DNA of 64,000 nucleotides from JANNMJ01 sp031425525. Its GTDB lineage: Bacteria > Bacteroidota > Bacteroidia > Cytophagales > Hymenobacteraceae. A program made the position numbers and the translations under genes. The stretch is from positions 1 to 64,000 of the forward strand of contig JANPJM010000030.1 in assembly GCA_031425525.1 (NCBI GenBank). Direction: 5' to 3'. The notes under the pieces are model-generated. The model searched no databases and was not told the origin of the DNA. It was given only the letters and a program-made list of their open reading frames with translations. How positions within the stretch are numbered: the stretch's first letter is position 1; each line of letters opens with the position of its first letter. This document shows positions 63,665 through 64,000 of this stretch, one piece after another.

Positions 63665-64000
63665 TTACAGCCGCACTTCCACCGACACATAGCCCGACCG
63701 GCCATCGGACGGCAGAATGCCGGGGCCGGGGTAGCCGGTGGCGCGCCGCGTGAAGTACCGGCGGTCGGTGAGGTTATTGACGCCGGCGGCGAGACTGATG
63801 AACCTCGGGAAGCGGTACGAGACGCTCACATCCTGGACGGCGTAGGCGGGGATGATGCCCACGGTGGCGGCGGCGTTGGGTACGGGGGCGTTGGTGGCGT
63901 CGGCGAACTGGTTGGCGGTGTAGGCAATCTGCCACGAGTAGCTCAAACGTTCACATTCGACGCTGACACCCGCGCGCAGCACATGGCGCGGCGCCAACTC
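63665..64000 (-). CDS. TonB-dependent outer-membrane receptor, C-terminal part (runs off window)
   Basis: The last ~111 residues of a beta-barrel receptor. HVLRAGVSVECERLSYSWQI, the penultimate strand motif GVNNLTDRRYFTRRATGYPGPG and the terminal GYVSVEVRL are typical of the FecA-like C-terminus. The stop is at 63665-63667 and the frame continues past base 64000. Substrate unknown; the YFTRRATGYPGPGILP block resembles siderophore or iron-citrate receptors. Confidence 0.85.
   Translation of the reverse strand, partial: ELAPRHVLRAGVSVECERLSYSWQIAYTANQFADATNAPVPNAAATVGIIPAYAVQDVSVSYRFPRFISLAAGVNNLTDRRYFTRRATGYPGPGILPSDGRSGYVSVEVRL

Overview
The window looks like a chromosomal segment of a GC-rich member of the Bacteroidota, most likely a Hymenobacteraceae/Cytophagales-type bacterium. 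The signs are several very large secreted proteins ending in type IX secretion (T9SS) sorting domains, GEVED, DUF11 and lamin-tail modules, a CarB that lacks the C-terminal allosteric domain, a TonB-dependent receptor, and -7 promoter boxes of the TAnnTTTG/TACCTTCG type. The genus is an inference; the phylum is well supported.

Layout. 1-2.7 kb is a mobile-element patch: the start of an IS630-type transposase, a REP-associated tyrosine transposase (RAYT) remnant whose start codon lies in a large hairpin, an orphan NarL-type response regulator and a complete ISAs1-family element. 3.1-7.0 kb encodes a T9SS cargo protein with four GEVED repeats. 7.2-16.1 kb is mostly housekeeping and small genes: an MCC-type carboxyltransferase behind a terminator-like leader, a SirB1-like transglutaminase protein, a DUF4160/DUF2442 pair, a lone MNT nucleotidyltransferase, carB, a GNAT acetyltransferase and an MGMT-fold protein. 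16.1-21.2 kb is a 1,706-residue protein with five lamin-tail/Ig pairs, upstream of the MGMT and GNAT genes on the same strand. asd follows, then an IS1-family element that can be delimited to the base by an 8-bp target duplication. 23.8-45.8 kb is dominated by two giant T9SS cargo proteins (3,598 and 3,277 residues) with near-identical 3' modules and terminators. Between them lie an orphan T9SS tail fragment and a roughly 300-bp palindromic repeat element.

From 45.8 kb on there are mixed genes: DUF2256, a methyltransferase, a hotdog thioesterase, DinB, VOC, pdhB, a prohibitin, a secreted S8 peptidase with a T9SS tail, a sugar-nucleotide epimerase with a glycosyltransferase, DUF2721, DUF2167, a type II NADH dehydrogenase, an OmpH-like protein, and the end of a TonB-dependent receptor.

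The themes that tie the window together are surface and secreted proteins exported by T9SS (four complete cargo genes and one tail remnant), and a high density of intergenic palindromes falling into several REP-like families, one of them sitting on a RAYT gene. I see no CRISPR array, rRNA or tRNA and no recognisable complete defence system. The least explained structures are the palindrome families, the duplicated 3' module shared by the two giants, and the microsatellite-encoded linker in the IS1-type transposase.
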